From Streptomyces sp. NBC_01241 (GTDB lineage: Bacteria; Actinomycetota; Actinomycetes; Streptomycetales; Streptomycetaceae), in NCBI RefSeq assembly GCF_041435435.1, contig NZ_CP108494.1:8466501-8530500 (forward strand): 64,000 nucleotides of DNA. Direction: 5' to 3'. A model generated the notes under the pieces. It was given only the letters and a program-made list of their open reading frames with translations, did not search any database and was not told the DNA's origin. A program made the position numbers and the translations under genes. Shown here piece after piece: positions 26,855 to 35,639 of the stretch (positions are counted from its first letter, which is position 1; each line of letters starts with the position of its first letter).

Positions 26855-27466
26855 ATGAGTACGAAGCCAGCACGTCCACGCAATTTGCTCAGGTACCTAA
26901 CGATCACATCCATCACCATGATCGTTATGGGGCTGTGCGGTTTCGTCGCGATCGCGATATTCATCATACCGAACCACAGCAAGGTGATATCTACCTTGAA
27001 GAGCCACGGGGTTCAGACCCACGCGAATGTCACGAGATGCCAGCAAGCCCTCCACGACGAAAATGGTGGCGAGCTGTCTGTCACCTGCTGGGTGCGCTTT
27101 ACCCCGTCCGGCGGGCGTTCCGTTGAATCGCCACTGCAATTTAAGACACATCAGGTGAGAGACGGCTACGCCATGATAGTCGTGTACGACCCGAATGATA
27201 CCGGCACAGTCGCCCTTCCCTCGGACCTCGGCTACTGGAATACCCTCACCAGGAACACTATCGATTTGCTTTTGCTGTTCATCTCGGCGGCAATGGTTCC
27301 GCTGGGAATCGCAGGTATCGCCCTGCGGAGGCTTTGCGGGCGCTTCACGAAGCGGTACACGGAAAATTTCGATGAAATTGACCAGATCGCCACTCAGCGC
27401 CTCGGTCCGGATGTCGCTCAGGCCATGGCTCAGGTCTGGACTCGGGGCAAACCTTCCGGAAAGTGA
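26855..27466 (+). CDS. Two-helix membrane protein, DUF3592-like
   Basis: 203 residues from ATG 26855 with GGGAG upstream. One transmembrane helix near residues 14-38 (YLTITSITMIVMGLCGFVAI), a beta-rich external part of about 90 residues (SHGVQTHANVTRCQQ; CWVRFTPSGGRSVESPLQF; MIVVYDPNDTGTVALP), and a second helix near 133-155 (TIDLLLLFISAAMVPLGIAG). This resembles DUF3592 proteins. The base composition is clearly more AT-rich than its neighbours, which suggests separate acquisition. Role unknown. Confidence 0.65.
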   Translation: MSTKPARPRNLLRYLTITSITMIVMGLCGFVAIAIFIIPNHSKVISTLKSHGVQTHANVTRCQQALHDENGGELSVTCWVRFTPSGGRSVESPLQFKTHQVRDGYAMIVVYDPNDTGTVALPSDLGYWNTLTRNTIDLLLLFISAAMVPLGIAGIALRRLCGRFTKRYTENFDEIDQIATQRLGPDVAQAMAQVWTRGKPSGK

Positions 27467-27662
27467 GCACTCGTCCGGCACGTGGATGCCGAGCGTGCAC
27501 TGTTCGTCCGGCGGTAGCCCGCGACTCGCACACACCATCGATCCCTGGGTGGGCGCGGGTTTCTGTCCCAACAGCGCTTTCACCGGAACGGGCCTCACGA
27601 TCGGACCCGCACAGCCCCGCCCGGATTTACGCGTCGAAGCTCAGTAGTTGGATTCCTCGGGC

Positions 27663-28232
27663 TCAGGCTTCAGACACGTACTCCTCCGGATTCGCCGAAA
27701 TCTCGGCGATGGATCCTTCGAGGAAGTCTTGAAAACTCGCTGCGATGTAACTCATCTCATCCGGATCGTGCGTGTGCGATGATCTGGCCGGGTGCGCCTT
27801 TCTTCGCAGGGGAATAATCCTGTATCAGGGTTCCTGCCCCTCGCCGAACTCGGCGAAGGGTAGCCAGCCGTCATTGAACCAGCCTGCTTGGATTCGAGGA
27901 TCCCGCGGCCTCGGATCGAGATAATCCATGTATCGAGGGGCATGTTGCTTCATGGACTGTCGCCGTCCGGCCGCTTCCTCAACGGAGAGAAAATCGTAGC
28001 CGCTCTCATAGTCGGGCCTGGCGAACACCGGCATCCAGGCCGGTCCGCCGTTCGCGTCCAGCCCTGCGGCCCGCAGCCCCGGCTCCACCGAGAAATCGAG
28101 ATCCCGCTGGATTACATGAATCTGGAACGCAGTTGCTGGTGGAGCAAGCTCGAGTCGGCCTTCGCACGGCCAGCAGATCTCTGCCAGAAAACCCCCGACA
28201 GGTACTGAAGTCCATCGAGGACCTCCCCTCAC
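27663..28232 (-). pseudogene. SUKH (SMI1/KNR4)-family gene, frameshifted
   Basis: The upstream frame reads ARPDYESGYDFLSVEEAAGR, MDYLDPRPRDPRIQAGWFND and GWLPFAEFGEG, then ends early. The family continuation is found in a second frame (PAKKGAPGQIIAHA) and a third (HDPDEMSYIAASFQDFLEGS), ending at TGA 27663-27665. GWLPFAEFG and KGxPGQII are typical of SMI1/KNR4 proteins. The N-terminus is also atypical. A dead third SUKH locus in this window. Confidence 0.7.
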
Positions 28233-28413
28233 TCACAGTCGGTCGGTCCATGTGCTTCCGCGAAGCTTTGTACACCGCTTCGGGAATCTGTTGACGGACG
28301 GTATCCGGCAGGACGGCGCGGATAGGGCCATGCCCCCGGCTTGTTGCCGCGCGTCCCGCGAGCGCCTCCGCCACCACTGAACCATCCGCACCAGGTCGAC
28401 TGGAGCCGCTCGG

Positions 28414-29070
28414 TCAGTATCCGGCAGGCGCGGGCCAATGGCGTTCGACGCCGATGGAGTCCAGTTCGGCGGTGAACTGGTCGAGGAGCATCTCATTCTC
28501 CCTGACGTGGTGCGGTTCGGTGCCCCGGCGCAGGCGGTGGGCGGCCAGGTGGCCGGCGACCTCGCCGATGTTCCATTCGACGGGGTGAAGCCGGAAGCAG
28601 CCATTGGAGATGTGGGTGGTGCCGAGGTTCTTGGCTGCCGGGGGGAGGTTGCGTATCCGGATGGGCAGCAGGGCGCCGAGCGGGATTTCGAAGGGCACGC
28701 TGGCGATGTCGATGTAGTTGTCGCCGCCGGTCGAGGGGTGCAGGTCGATGCGGTACGCGCCGATGCCGACGGAGTCCGGGTGGCGGGGCCTGCCGCGCTC
28801 GTCGACGACGGCGCGGGAGACGTGGTTCTCGGTGACGGTGGTGACCGCGCGGATGCGCCGCGATTCGCGGACGTACGCCGATTTGGCCAGGCCGTCGGTG
28901 GTGCCGACGACATCATGGCGGAGCCGGAGGCCGGGGAATCCGGTGCCGCCGTCGGGGCGGGGGGGGCTTCGGTCTGGAGCCAGTAGAGCAGGGAGAGGGA
29001 TAGCTGCTTGGCCTCCCGGTGCGCCGTCGCTGCGGTGTCGGGGTCGACTTCGATGATCGGGCGGAGCGAG
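28414..29070 (-). pseudogene. FAD-dependent oxidoreductase, C-terminal part, frameshifted
   Basis: Reads EVDPDTAATAHREAKQLSLS and LLYWLQTEAP, then after a frame change near a run of eight G (about 28960) continues YVRESRRIRAVTTVTENHVS, VPFEIPLGALLPIRIRNLPP and GTTHISNGCFRLHPVEWNIG. This is the C-terminal half of a large FAD-dependent oxidoreductase; the N-terminal FAD-binding part is gone. The G run is a natural slippage site. Confidence 0.65.
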
Positions 29071-29088
29071 CGTGCTGGAATCAACGGA

Positions 29089-30040
29089 TCACGAGACATC
29101 AGCCGTAATCGTGTTCGGGGCCGCGTGCACTGTCCCCGCGTACCGCCGGGCGAAGCCCGTGCCTCCGTCCGCCGTGACGGTCAAGTCGTACCGCCCGCTG
29201 TCCGTGGGCCAGTTCAGGACCGCCTTCTCGCGCGGGCCGAGCAGTTGCGTGTGTTCCATGCCGCCGAAGTCGTTCGGGGCGACGGTGAAGCACACCTCCG
29301 AACCACCGTCGTTGGCCAGCAGCAACTCGACCGAGGCGTTCTCCGGCTTGCCGCCCCGCAGGACCCCTGTCACCCGAGGAGCGGCAGCGTCGTTCTGATC
29401 AACTCCGGTCACCGTTCCGGCGAATCGGCAGACGAAGCCGTCGGCGCCGTGCACGGTGAAGTCGTAGCGCCCGTCCGTGCGTACGGCATCCCACACGTAG
29501 GTGGCAGTGCTGCGCGGTGCGACAGTGAACGGCGTACCGGCGAACGGCCGCGCGATGTTCGGGAACACCGTGAAGTGGAAGGAGACCGTTCCTTCGTTGG
29601 CGAGTGTGCAGGTGACCTTGCCGGTGGCGCGGTCCACAGCGACGTCGGCCCATGGGCGGTACGGCAGCGCCCGGTGCGGACGCGCACCGCCCGGTTCCTG
29701 TGTCGGCATGACCTGTGTGCCCGGTGCCGGGAGCTCCACCGGTGGCAGTTCCATCGCCGCGTCGGCCTGCTCCACCAGCGCGCGGGTGTCTGGCAGTGCG
29801 GGGATCGAGAAGTCGGGAAGGGCGAAGTCGAAGCAACTGGTGAGGTCGCCGCATACGGCGCGACGCCACTCCGAGATGTTGGGTTCCCGCACGCCGGTGA
29901 CGAGTTCCAGAAAACGCAGGACGGAGGTGTGGTCGAAGACCTGGGAATTGACCCAGCCGCCGCGCGACCACGGTGATATCACCCACAGGGGGACGCGGTT
30001 GCCCAGCCCGATCGGCTGCCCGTCCACGAACTCCTCGGGG
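29089..30040 (-). pseudogene. Phosphocholine-type phospholipase C, 3' part truncated by IS256
   Basis: The C-terminal part of the catalytic phosphoesterase domain (IGLGNRVPLWVISPWSRGGW, NSQVFDHTSVLRFLELVTG) followed by two DUF756 C-terminal domains (CTLANEGTVSFHFTVFPN; VELLLANDGGSEVCFTVAPN), ending at TGA 29089-29091. The N-terminal half, including the Tat signal and most active-site residues, is lost at the IS256 left end; the apparent open frame upstream is antisense IS256 sequence. Confidence 0.8.
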
Positions 30041-30088
30041 GGGTCTGTACGGTAACCGGTGTAACTCCCGAGCTGGAAGCGACAGTTG

Positions 30089-30630
30089 ATGACTGACGTG
30101 ATGAGTGACATCAAGGCCGGGGAGGCCGCCGTGGGTGCGCTGGATGCTGTGGATGACAGTCTGGTTGCCGAACTGGTGGCCCGGGCCCAGGCCGGCGGAG
30201 TGAAGCTGACCGGCGAGGGCGGCCTTCTGGCGGAGCTGACGCGCAAGGTGCTGGAGTCCGCGCTGGAGGGTGAGCTGACCGACCACCTCGGACACGAGCC
30301 CGGTGAACGGGTCGAGGGCGGCCGGGAGAATTACCGCAACGGCCACCGGTCCAAGACCGTGACCACCGAGGTCGGCCCGGTGGAGATCGCGGTGCCGCGG
30401 GACCGGGCGGGCACGTTCGAACCGCAGCTGGTCAAGAAGCGCCAGCGGCGCCTGGGCGGCGTGGACGAGATGGTCCTGTCCCTGTCCGCGAAGGGCCTTA
30501 CCCACGGCGAGATCTCCGCCCACCTGGCCGAGGTCTACGGCACGGAGGTCTCCAAGACCACTGTCTCCACGATCACCGACAGCGTGATGGCCGGCATGGC
30601 CGAATGGCAGAACCGTCCCCTGGACAGCGG
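30089..30630 (+). pseudogene. IS256 transposase, 5' part
   Basis: Reads LLAELTRKVLESALEGELTD, HLGHEPGERVEGGRENYRNG and VPRDRAGTFEPQLVKKRQRR, the normal start of an IS256 (mutator-type) transposase, to EWQNRPLD, where IS30 entered. Confidence 0.88.
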
Positions 30631-30636
30631 GCGGTT

Positions 30637-31857
30637 TCTAGCGGTGATTGCGAATCACGGAAACTGTGATGCTATGCCCCAGTCTTGCATGACCTCGGAC
30701 GGAGTACGGTCTCCCAGGACCATTCGGGGGCGCTCGTTGAGCTGACGGGCCACGGCCGTCAGGTTGCGCAGGGAGTGGACCGTAAGGTCGGTGCCCTTGG
30801 GGAAGTACTGCCGCAGCAGCCCGTTGATGTTCTCGTTGGTGCCGCGCTGCCAGGGAGAATGAGGATCGCAGAAATAGATCCGGAAGCCGGAGAGGGCCTC
30901 TATCTCTTCATGGAGGACGAGCTCGCGCCCCTGGTCCCAGGTCAGGGTCCGCCGCAACGCTCGTGGCAGATCGGCGGTCTGCGAGACCAGGGCGTCGCGC
31001 ATCGGCTGGGCCTTCCAGCCGTGCGGCAGGTGGATCAGGCGAACGAAGCGGGTCGTGCGGTCGACGAGGGTGCCTATAGCGGACCGCTGAGCGCGTCCGA
31101 TGATGAGGTCTCCCTCCCAATCGCCGGGCGTTTCACGATCGTTGACCGTGGCGGGTCGGTCATGGACGAGCGTCATGTTCTTGATCTTGTTGGGTGAGAC
31201 GACGCCACGGCGTTGCCGCTTGCGGCGGGTGCGTCCGGTGCGCAGTCGGCCCTCACGCTTGCCCAGAAGGCCAGCGAACAGGCCACGGTAGATCGTCTCC
31301 GGACAGGCCCGCATGCGAGGGTTGTTCGGGTGCTCGCGTGCGAGGTGTCGAGCAATCTGCTGCGGGGACCACTTCTCGTCGAGCTTCTCGCGCACTGCCG
31401 CGCGCAGGGGTCCGTGGTCGCGGAGTTTCTCTTCTTTGGGGCGTTGGCGACGCAGGAGCGCCTGGTTGTGTGCCCACCAGGGTTCGTACTCCCCGTTCTC
31501 CTTCCGGCCGCGTCCAATCTCCCGGTAGACCGTCGAAACGCTCTTGCCGATCTCGGCGGCGATGACGACCGGGCTCCGCCCGGCGCGCAGACCGTCGGCG
31601 ATGGCGATCCGGTCGTCCTGGGTCAGGAAGCGTGGCGAGATGGGAGGGTCAGGAATGATCATGCTTCCAGCATCGATGAACCAGTTGGACCCGCAGCTCA
31701 CCGATACGCCCACTTGGCGGGCGGCCGCTGCCCCCTTCAGGCCCTTGCGCCGCAGCTCGAAGTACCGCCGTCTGGCCGACGACGGCATGCGATTGGCTCC
31801 TCCACGAGGCATGCGAACCATCTCCCCTTGGATGTTCGCAACCACCGATCGAATTCA
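30637..31857 (-). mobile_element. IS30-family element
   Basis: Imperfect terminal repeats with the core CGGTGATTGCGAA at the left (30642-30654) and its counterpart near 31836-31848 at the right enclose one transposase gene. It splits the IS256 transposase. The exact ends and target duplication are not clear, so boundaries may be off by several bases. Confidence 0.78.
30655..31812 (-). CDS. IS30-family transposase
   Basis: About 385 residues from ATG 31810-31812, nine bases after GGGGAG; an in-frame upstream ATG at 31845 is less likely. N-terminal HTH regions (RRKGLKGAAAARQVGVSVS; GRSPVVIAAEIGKSVSTVYR) precede the DDE core: DWEGDLIIG (D), the LTWDQGREL segment (D), and CDPHSPWQRGTNENINGLLR with the glutamate. 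The PWQRGTNEN box is the IS30 hallmark. The frame is intact. Confidence 0.92.
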   Translation of the reverse strand: MPRGGANRMPSSARRRYFELRRKGLKGAAAARQVGVSVSCGSNWFIDAGSMIIPDPPISPRFLTQDDRIAIADGLRAGRSPVVIAAEIGKSVSTVYREIGRGRKENGEYEPWWAHNQALLRRQRPKEEKLRDHGPLRAAVREKLDEKWSPQQIARHLAREHPNNPRMRACPETIYRGLFAGLLGKREGRLRTGRTRRKRQRRGVVSPNKIKNMTLVHDRPATVNDRETPGDWEGDLIIGRAQRSAIGTLVDRTTRFVRLIHLPHGWKAQPMRDALVSQTADLPRALRRTLTWDQGRELVLHEEIEALSGFRIYFCDPHSPWQRGTNENINGLLRQYFPKGTDLTVHSLRNLTAVARQLNERPRMVLGDRTPSEVMQDWGIASQFP

Positions 31858-31859
31858 AG

Positions 31860-32608
31860 GCGTGTATCCGGTCGTCTTCATCGACTGCGTGAACGTGAAG
31901 GTCAGGGATGGGCAGGTCGCCAACCGGCCCGTCTACATGGCCTTGGCCGTGACGGCGGAGGGGCATCGGGACATCCTGGGCCTGTGGGTCGGCGACGGCG
32001 GCGAGGGCGCCAAGTACTGGCTGCAGGTCCTTACCGAGATCAAGAACCGGGGCGCCCGTGATGTGCTGATGCTGGTCTGCGACGGCCTGACCGGTCTTCC
32101 GGACGCGGTCAACACGGTCTGGCCTGCGACGATCGTGCAAACGTGCGTGGTTCACCTCCTGCGGAACAGCTTCCGTTACGCGGCCAGGCAGGACTGGGAG
32201 AAGATCGCGAAGGCGCTCAAGCCCATCTACACCGCGCCGACCGAGGACGCCGCCCTGGAACGCTTCATGGAGTTCAATGAGGCCTGGGGAAGGAAATACC
32301 CGGCGATCGTGCGGCTGTGGGAAAGCGCCTGGGCGGAGTTCGTCCCCTTCCTCCAGTTCGATATTGAGATCCGGAAAATCGTGTGCACCACCAACGCAAT
32401 CGAGTCCGTCAACGCCCGTATCCGCAAGGCCGTGAGGGCCCGCGGGCACTTCCCCACTGAACAGGCCGCGCTCAAGTGCGTCTACCTCGCGGTGATGAGC
32501 CTGGACCCCAAGGGCACCGGAAGCAAGCGCTGGACCATGCGCTGGAAAGCCGCACTCCAAGCCTTCGACATCACCTTCGACGGCCGGCTCACTGCCGGAC
32601 GCCGGTAG
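31860..32608 (+). pseudogene. IS256 transposase, 3' part
   Basis: From GVYPVVFIDCVNVKVRDGQV through DVLMLVCDGLTGLPDAVNTV and CVVHLLRNSFRYAA to RKIVCTTNAIESVNARIRKA and the stop at 32608. It holds the DDE residues of IS256. Joined to 30089-30630 it would give a full-length transposase. Confidence 0.88.
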
Positions 32609-32647
32609 AAACAATCAACCGAGTCCCACCGTTCGCTGTACAGACCC

Positions 32648-32829
32648 CCGGTTCCGCAGTTGCATCCGGCCCGTCTCCACCAGTACCTCGTCCACCAGCG
32701 ACCGAGGAAACGCCTGCGTCAGCACTCCGACCGCAACTCGGTCCGACAACCGCTCACCAGATGACTTCAGTTGGCCCGCTCTTGGCATACCAACAACAAC
32801 GAGCAGAATCTCCGTAAGTTACCGGTATT
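32648..32829 (-). mobile_element. IS4-family element, partial copy A
   Basis: Near-identical to 34131-34311 (one difference seen, CTCCGTAAG versus CTCTGTAAG). It contains the start of the IS4 transposase gene and the right terminal repeat TAAGTTACCGGTATT (32815-32829). The rest was removed where IS256 now begins. It sits 12 bp from complete copy B, separated by GGAGTTAGCCTC. Confidence 0.9.
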
Positions 32830-32841
32830 GGAGTTAGCCTC

Positions 32842-34311
32842 AATACCGGTAACTTAGGGCGCTTTGGTCCGCTTGACCCGTTTGGGTTTGGTGGCGTTGA
32901 CGATGGTGAGAGTCGGGATAGCTGGACGGTCCGTAACACGGTGGGCGGCGCGTTTGAGGGGCCAGGCGAGGACTTTGCGTTTGATGACGCGGGGGTTGGA
33001 TCTGCGGCGTCGCGGTGGCAGGAGACGCTCGATGAGTTCAGCGTGGGTCGCTTTGACCGCGCGGGTGAGTCTGCCGGGGGGAAAATGCCGCCTGGTCGGT
33101 GACCTGGCGGCGCACGACGCGCACTGAACGGATGAAGGAGATGCGGTCGGGATCCTGACCGGCTTGGTTCGCGGCCTGGTGCATCAGGTGCCGGATAGCG
33201 TGGTGGACGAGCAGGAAGCCGTAAAGTTCCTGCTCGGCTCCGTCAGGGTGTTGTGAACGCAGCACCAGGTGCGACCCGCCGAGGTGGGTCTTGATCTCGT
33301 CGAGGGTGGACTCGAACTCCCATCGCTGGGCGTAAAGGGCTGCCAGTTCCGCGGCTGGGGCCATGGACGGGTCGAGGATGGTGGTGAGGAGCCGGTAGAC
33401 ACCCTCGTGGCCGGCGATGGTGTACTCCACCGCGCGCACCCGCACCCCACGACGAGTGTGGTGGATGTCGCTCCGATCGAAAATTTCGGTGAGGTAGGAG
33501 CCGTCCGGCAGTTGCTCCACCACCGGCAGCACCAGGTCCTTGCGCACGCGCCACAACAGGTCCGCCCCGGTGGCTGCCGCTTTGCACCACAGGTCCACGC
33601 CGTAGAAACCGCGGTCGGCCAGGAGCAGCATCCCCGGCCGCAGGGACCCCAGCACCGCCCGGGCCAGTGTCTGCTCTCCGGCGCGCAGACCTCCGACCGC
33701 AGCGTCGAAAACGACGTGGGTGCCGCATTCCACCAGGCCGACCATGCGCAACTGCGGGCGGCCGACCTCAAGTTCGCCCCGCCCGGAGCGGGGCGGGCGG
33801 CCGAACGCTTCCATGTTCGCTTTCGTGTCCGGCAGGTCAAACGTGGTGCCGTCGATCGCGGTCAGCCGCCAGACGCCGTAGAAGGCGCCCTGCGTGTCGG
33901 GTGTGGCGACCGGACAGCACACGCGCGCGAACAGCCGCCGCAGAGGCGCCACACCCAGCCGGGACCTGGCTTTCCAGATCGCAGCCGTACTCGGCACCAC
34001 CCACGTCCCACGCCAACGCCGCTCGTCCTGCAGACCAGCTGTCAGCAGCCGGGCGACTTCCTCATAGCTCTGCCCGGAGAACAAACACATCGCCAGCACG
34101 AAATAGACCACCAACCGGGCCGGCAGCAACCGGTTCCGCAGTTGCATCCGGCCCGTCTCCACCAGTACCTCGTCCACCAGCGACCGAGGAAACGCCTGCG
34201 TCAGCACTCCGACCGCAACTCGGTCCGACAACCGCTCACCAGATGACTTCAGTTGGCCCGCTCTTGGCATACCAACAACAACGAGCAGAATCTCTGTAAG
34301 TTACCGGTATT
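32842..34311 (-). mobile_element. IS4-family element, copy B
   Basis: 15-bp perfect terminal repeats AATACCGGTAACTTA (32842-32856) and TAAGTTACCGGTATT (34297-34311). The 12-bp sequence GGAGTTAGCCTC precedes it (32830-32841) and is found again at 35632-35643, next to its right end once the later IS3 insertion with its ATT duplication is removed. It is therefore a target duplication, and copies A and B are in tandem. Confidence 0.9.
33038..34270 (-). CDS. IS4-family transposase, probably frameshifted near the C-terminus
   Basis: The 410-residue frame has IS4 features: GLQDERRWRGTWVVPSTAAI, LTAIDGTTFDLPDTKANMEA (D), LLLADRGFYGVDLWCKAA (D), and YAQRWEFESTLDEIKTHLGG (Y-(2)-R-(3)-E-(6)-K). At a run of six C (33076-33081) the frame passes to a short artificial tail. 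In another frame the expected end continues (TRAVKATHAELIERLLPPRR) to a TAA inside the left terminal repeat at 32854-32856. One lost or gained C, or programmed slippage, would explain this. Confidence 0.85.
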   Translation of the reverse strand: MPRAGQLKSSGERLSDRVAVGVLTQAFPRSLVDEVLVETGRMQLRNRLLPARLVVYFVLAMCLFSGQSYEEVARLLTAGLQDERRWRGTWVVPSTAAIWKARSRLGVAPLRRLFARVCCPVATPDTQGAFYGVWRLTAIDGTTFDLPDTKANMEAFGRPPRSGRGELEVGRPQLRMVGLVECGTHVVFDAAVGGLRAGEQTLARAVLGSLRPGMLLLADRGFYGVDLWCKAAATGADLLWRVRKDLVLPVVEQLPDGSYLTEIFDRSDIHHTRRGVRVRAVEYTIAGHEGVYRLLTTILDPSMAPAAELAALYAQRWEFESTLDEIKTHLGGSHLVLRSQHPDGAEQELYGFLLVHHAIRHLMHQAANQAGQDPDRISFIRSVRVVRRQVTDQAAFSPRQTHPRGQSDPR

Positions 34312-34344
34312 TGAAGTTCCCCCACGATCATGGACAGCGAATGT

Positions 34345-35250
34345 TTACGCTGCGTGGGTGAGATCTTGGGCCGCCAGGGCCCTGGTCTCGATCGGGGTGA
34401 CGTAGCCGTAGACCGGATGCTTGCGCAGACGGGTTCGGTTGTATTCGACCTCGATAAAGCGGAAGACGTCCGCGCGAGCAGCCTCGTGGGACTCCCAGAC
34501 GGTGGTCCCGATCTCCGCTTTCAGCAAACCGAAAAAGCTTTCAGCCGCGGCGTTATCGTAACATGACCCGGTTCGTCCCATGCTCTGGCTCAGCTTCAAC
34601 TCCCGTATCAGCTTGCGGTATTCACTCGACGTGTACTCCGATCCGCGATCCGAGTGTGCGATGCAGTCCTCCCTCAGGGCGCCGCGGCCGGCGGCCATCT
34701 TCAGGGCGCCGACAACAAGTTCGGCGCGATGGTGGTCGGCCATCGCGTACCCGATCACCTCGCGGGTCGCCAGATCGATGACCGTCGCCAGATACCACCA
34801 GCCGGCGAGTGTGGGCAGATATGTGATGTCCGAGACCAGTTTCGTGCCGGGCTCGGCGGCGGTGAAGTCCCTCCCGACCAGGTCCGGCGACGGGGCCGCC
34901 TTGGTGTCGGCCTTGGTCAGGCTGCGGCGCTTGCGGCGGGTGATCCCGCGGATGTCGCGCTCGCGCATGATCCGCTCGACCTTCTTCCGATTGATCCGCC
35001 TGCCCCCGCGTCGCAGTTTCGCGGTCACCCGCGGGGCCCCGTAAGCCCCACGGGAATCGGCGTGGATCTGCCGGATCTCCCCGGCGAGCTCGTCCTCGGC
35101 CGCCTGGCGCACCTCGGCGGCGGGCCGCGCGGCAAGCCAGACGTAATACGCCGATCGCGCCACCTTCAACGCCCGGCACAGCAGACTCACGCCGTAGCCG
35201 CCGGGATTGTCCTCGGATGCCTTCTCCGCGTCGATGAACCGGTAGCGCGC
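34345..35250 (-). CDS. IS3-family transposase OrfB
   Basis: The integrase-type half: MSLLCRALKVARSAYYVWLA, HTH_21 (SRGAYGAPRVTAKLRRGGRR), then the rve core with TKLVSDITYLPTLAGWWYLA (D), EDCIAHSDRGSEYTSSEYRK (D) and SCYDNAAAESFFGLLKAEIG (E). The frame is open upstream of the ATG at 35190, as expected for an OrfAB fusion made by frameshifting; I took 35250 as the approximate frameshift zone. Confidence 0.9.
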   Translation of the reverse strand, partial: ARYRFIDAEKASEDNPGGYGVSLLCRALKVARSAYYVWLAARPAAEVRQAAEDELAGEIRQIHADSRGAYGAPRVTAKLRRGGRRINRKKVERIMRERDIRGITRRKRRSLTKADTKAAPSPDLVGRDFTAAEPGTKLVSDITYLPTLAGWWYLATVIDLATREVIGYAMADHHRAELVVGALKMAAGRGALREDCIAHSDRGSEYTSSEYRKLIRELKLSQSMGRTGSCYDNAAAESFFGLLKAEIGTTVWESHEAARADVFRFIEVEYNRTRLRKHPVYGYVTPIETRALAAQDLTHAA

Positions 35251-35252
35251 GG

Positions 35253-35558
35253 CTACTTCGTCTTCTGCCGCGCGAAGAAGGCGGTCGCTTTTCCCAGCAC
35301 CTCGATCGTCTGTTCCTGCTCGCGGACCTTGCGTCGCAGCCGGACCAGTTCCTCACGCTCCGCGGTGGTCAACACCCCGGCCGGCCCCTCGCCCCGGTCG
35401 ATCGCGGCCTGCTTCACCCAGCCCCGCAGCCCTTCGGAGCTCACCCCGAGCTCACGGGCCACCTCCGTCACCGTCCGCCCGGAGGAGCGGACCAGCCCGA
35501 CCGCGTCCCGCTTGAACTCGGCCGTGTACCGCTTGCTCGTATTGCTCTTCTTGCTCAC
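35253..35558 (-). CDS. IS3-family transposase OrfA
   Basis: 101 residues: KRYTAEFKRDAVGLVRSSGR and TVTEVARELGVSSEGLRGWV form the helix-turn-helix that binds the IS ends, followed by a heptad-rich region (LVRLRRKVREQEQTIEVLGK) and ATAFFARQKTK. It overlaps the start of the orfB frame in the usual IS3 arrangement. Confidence 0.9.
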   Translation of the reverse strand: MSKKSNTSKRYTAEFKRDAVGLVRSSGRTVTEVARELGVSSEGLRGWVKQAAIDRGEGPAGVLTTAEREELVRLRRKVREQEQTIEVLGKATAFFARQKTK

Positions 35559-35639
35559 TACCTGGATCTGCTTCCTCCGGAACCTGTCGTCCCAGTATCA
35601 GGCTGTCCAGCTCCAGGGTGGAACTTCAATTGGAGTTAG

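Larger units (their letters stand above)
30041..32647 (+). mobile_element. IS256-family element interrupted by IS30
   Basis: Imperfect terminal repeats begin GGGTCTGTAC at 30041 and at the right end (inverted, to about 32647). The left flank is the phospholipase gene and the right flank is the middle of an IS4 transposase, with no matching target duplication, so a deletion next to IS256 is likely. An IS30-family element lies inside its transposase gene. Confidence 0.8.
34312..35628 (-). mobile_element. IS3-family element, copy B
   Basis: The ends are TGAAGTTCC (34312-34320) and its inverse GGAACTTCA (35620-35628), with a 3-bp target duplication ATT (34309-34311 and 35629-35631). It inserted exactly at the right end of IS4 copy B. 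1,317 bp with orfA and orfB. A different lineage from IS3 copy A. Confidence 0.92.

Noticed and set aside
32830..32841. GGAGTTAGCCTC as a regulatory direct repeat
   Set aside because: Better explained as the 12-bp target duplication of IS4 copy B, since its partner lies at the other IS end.
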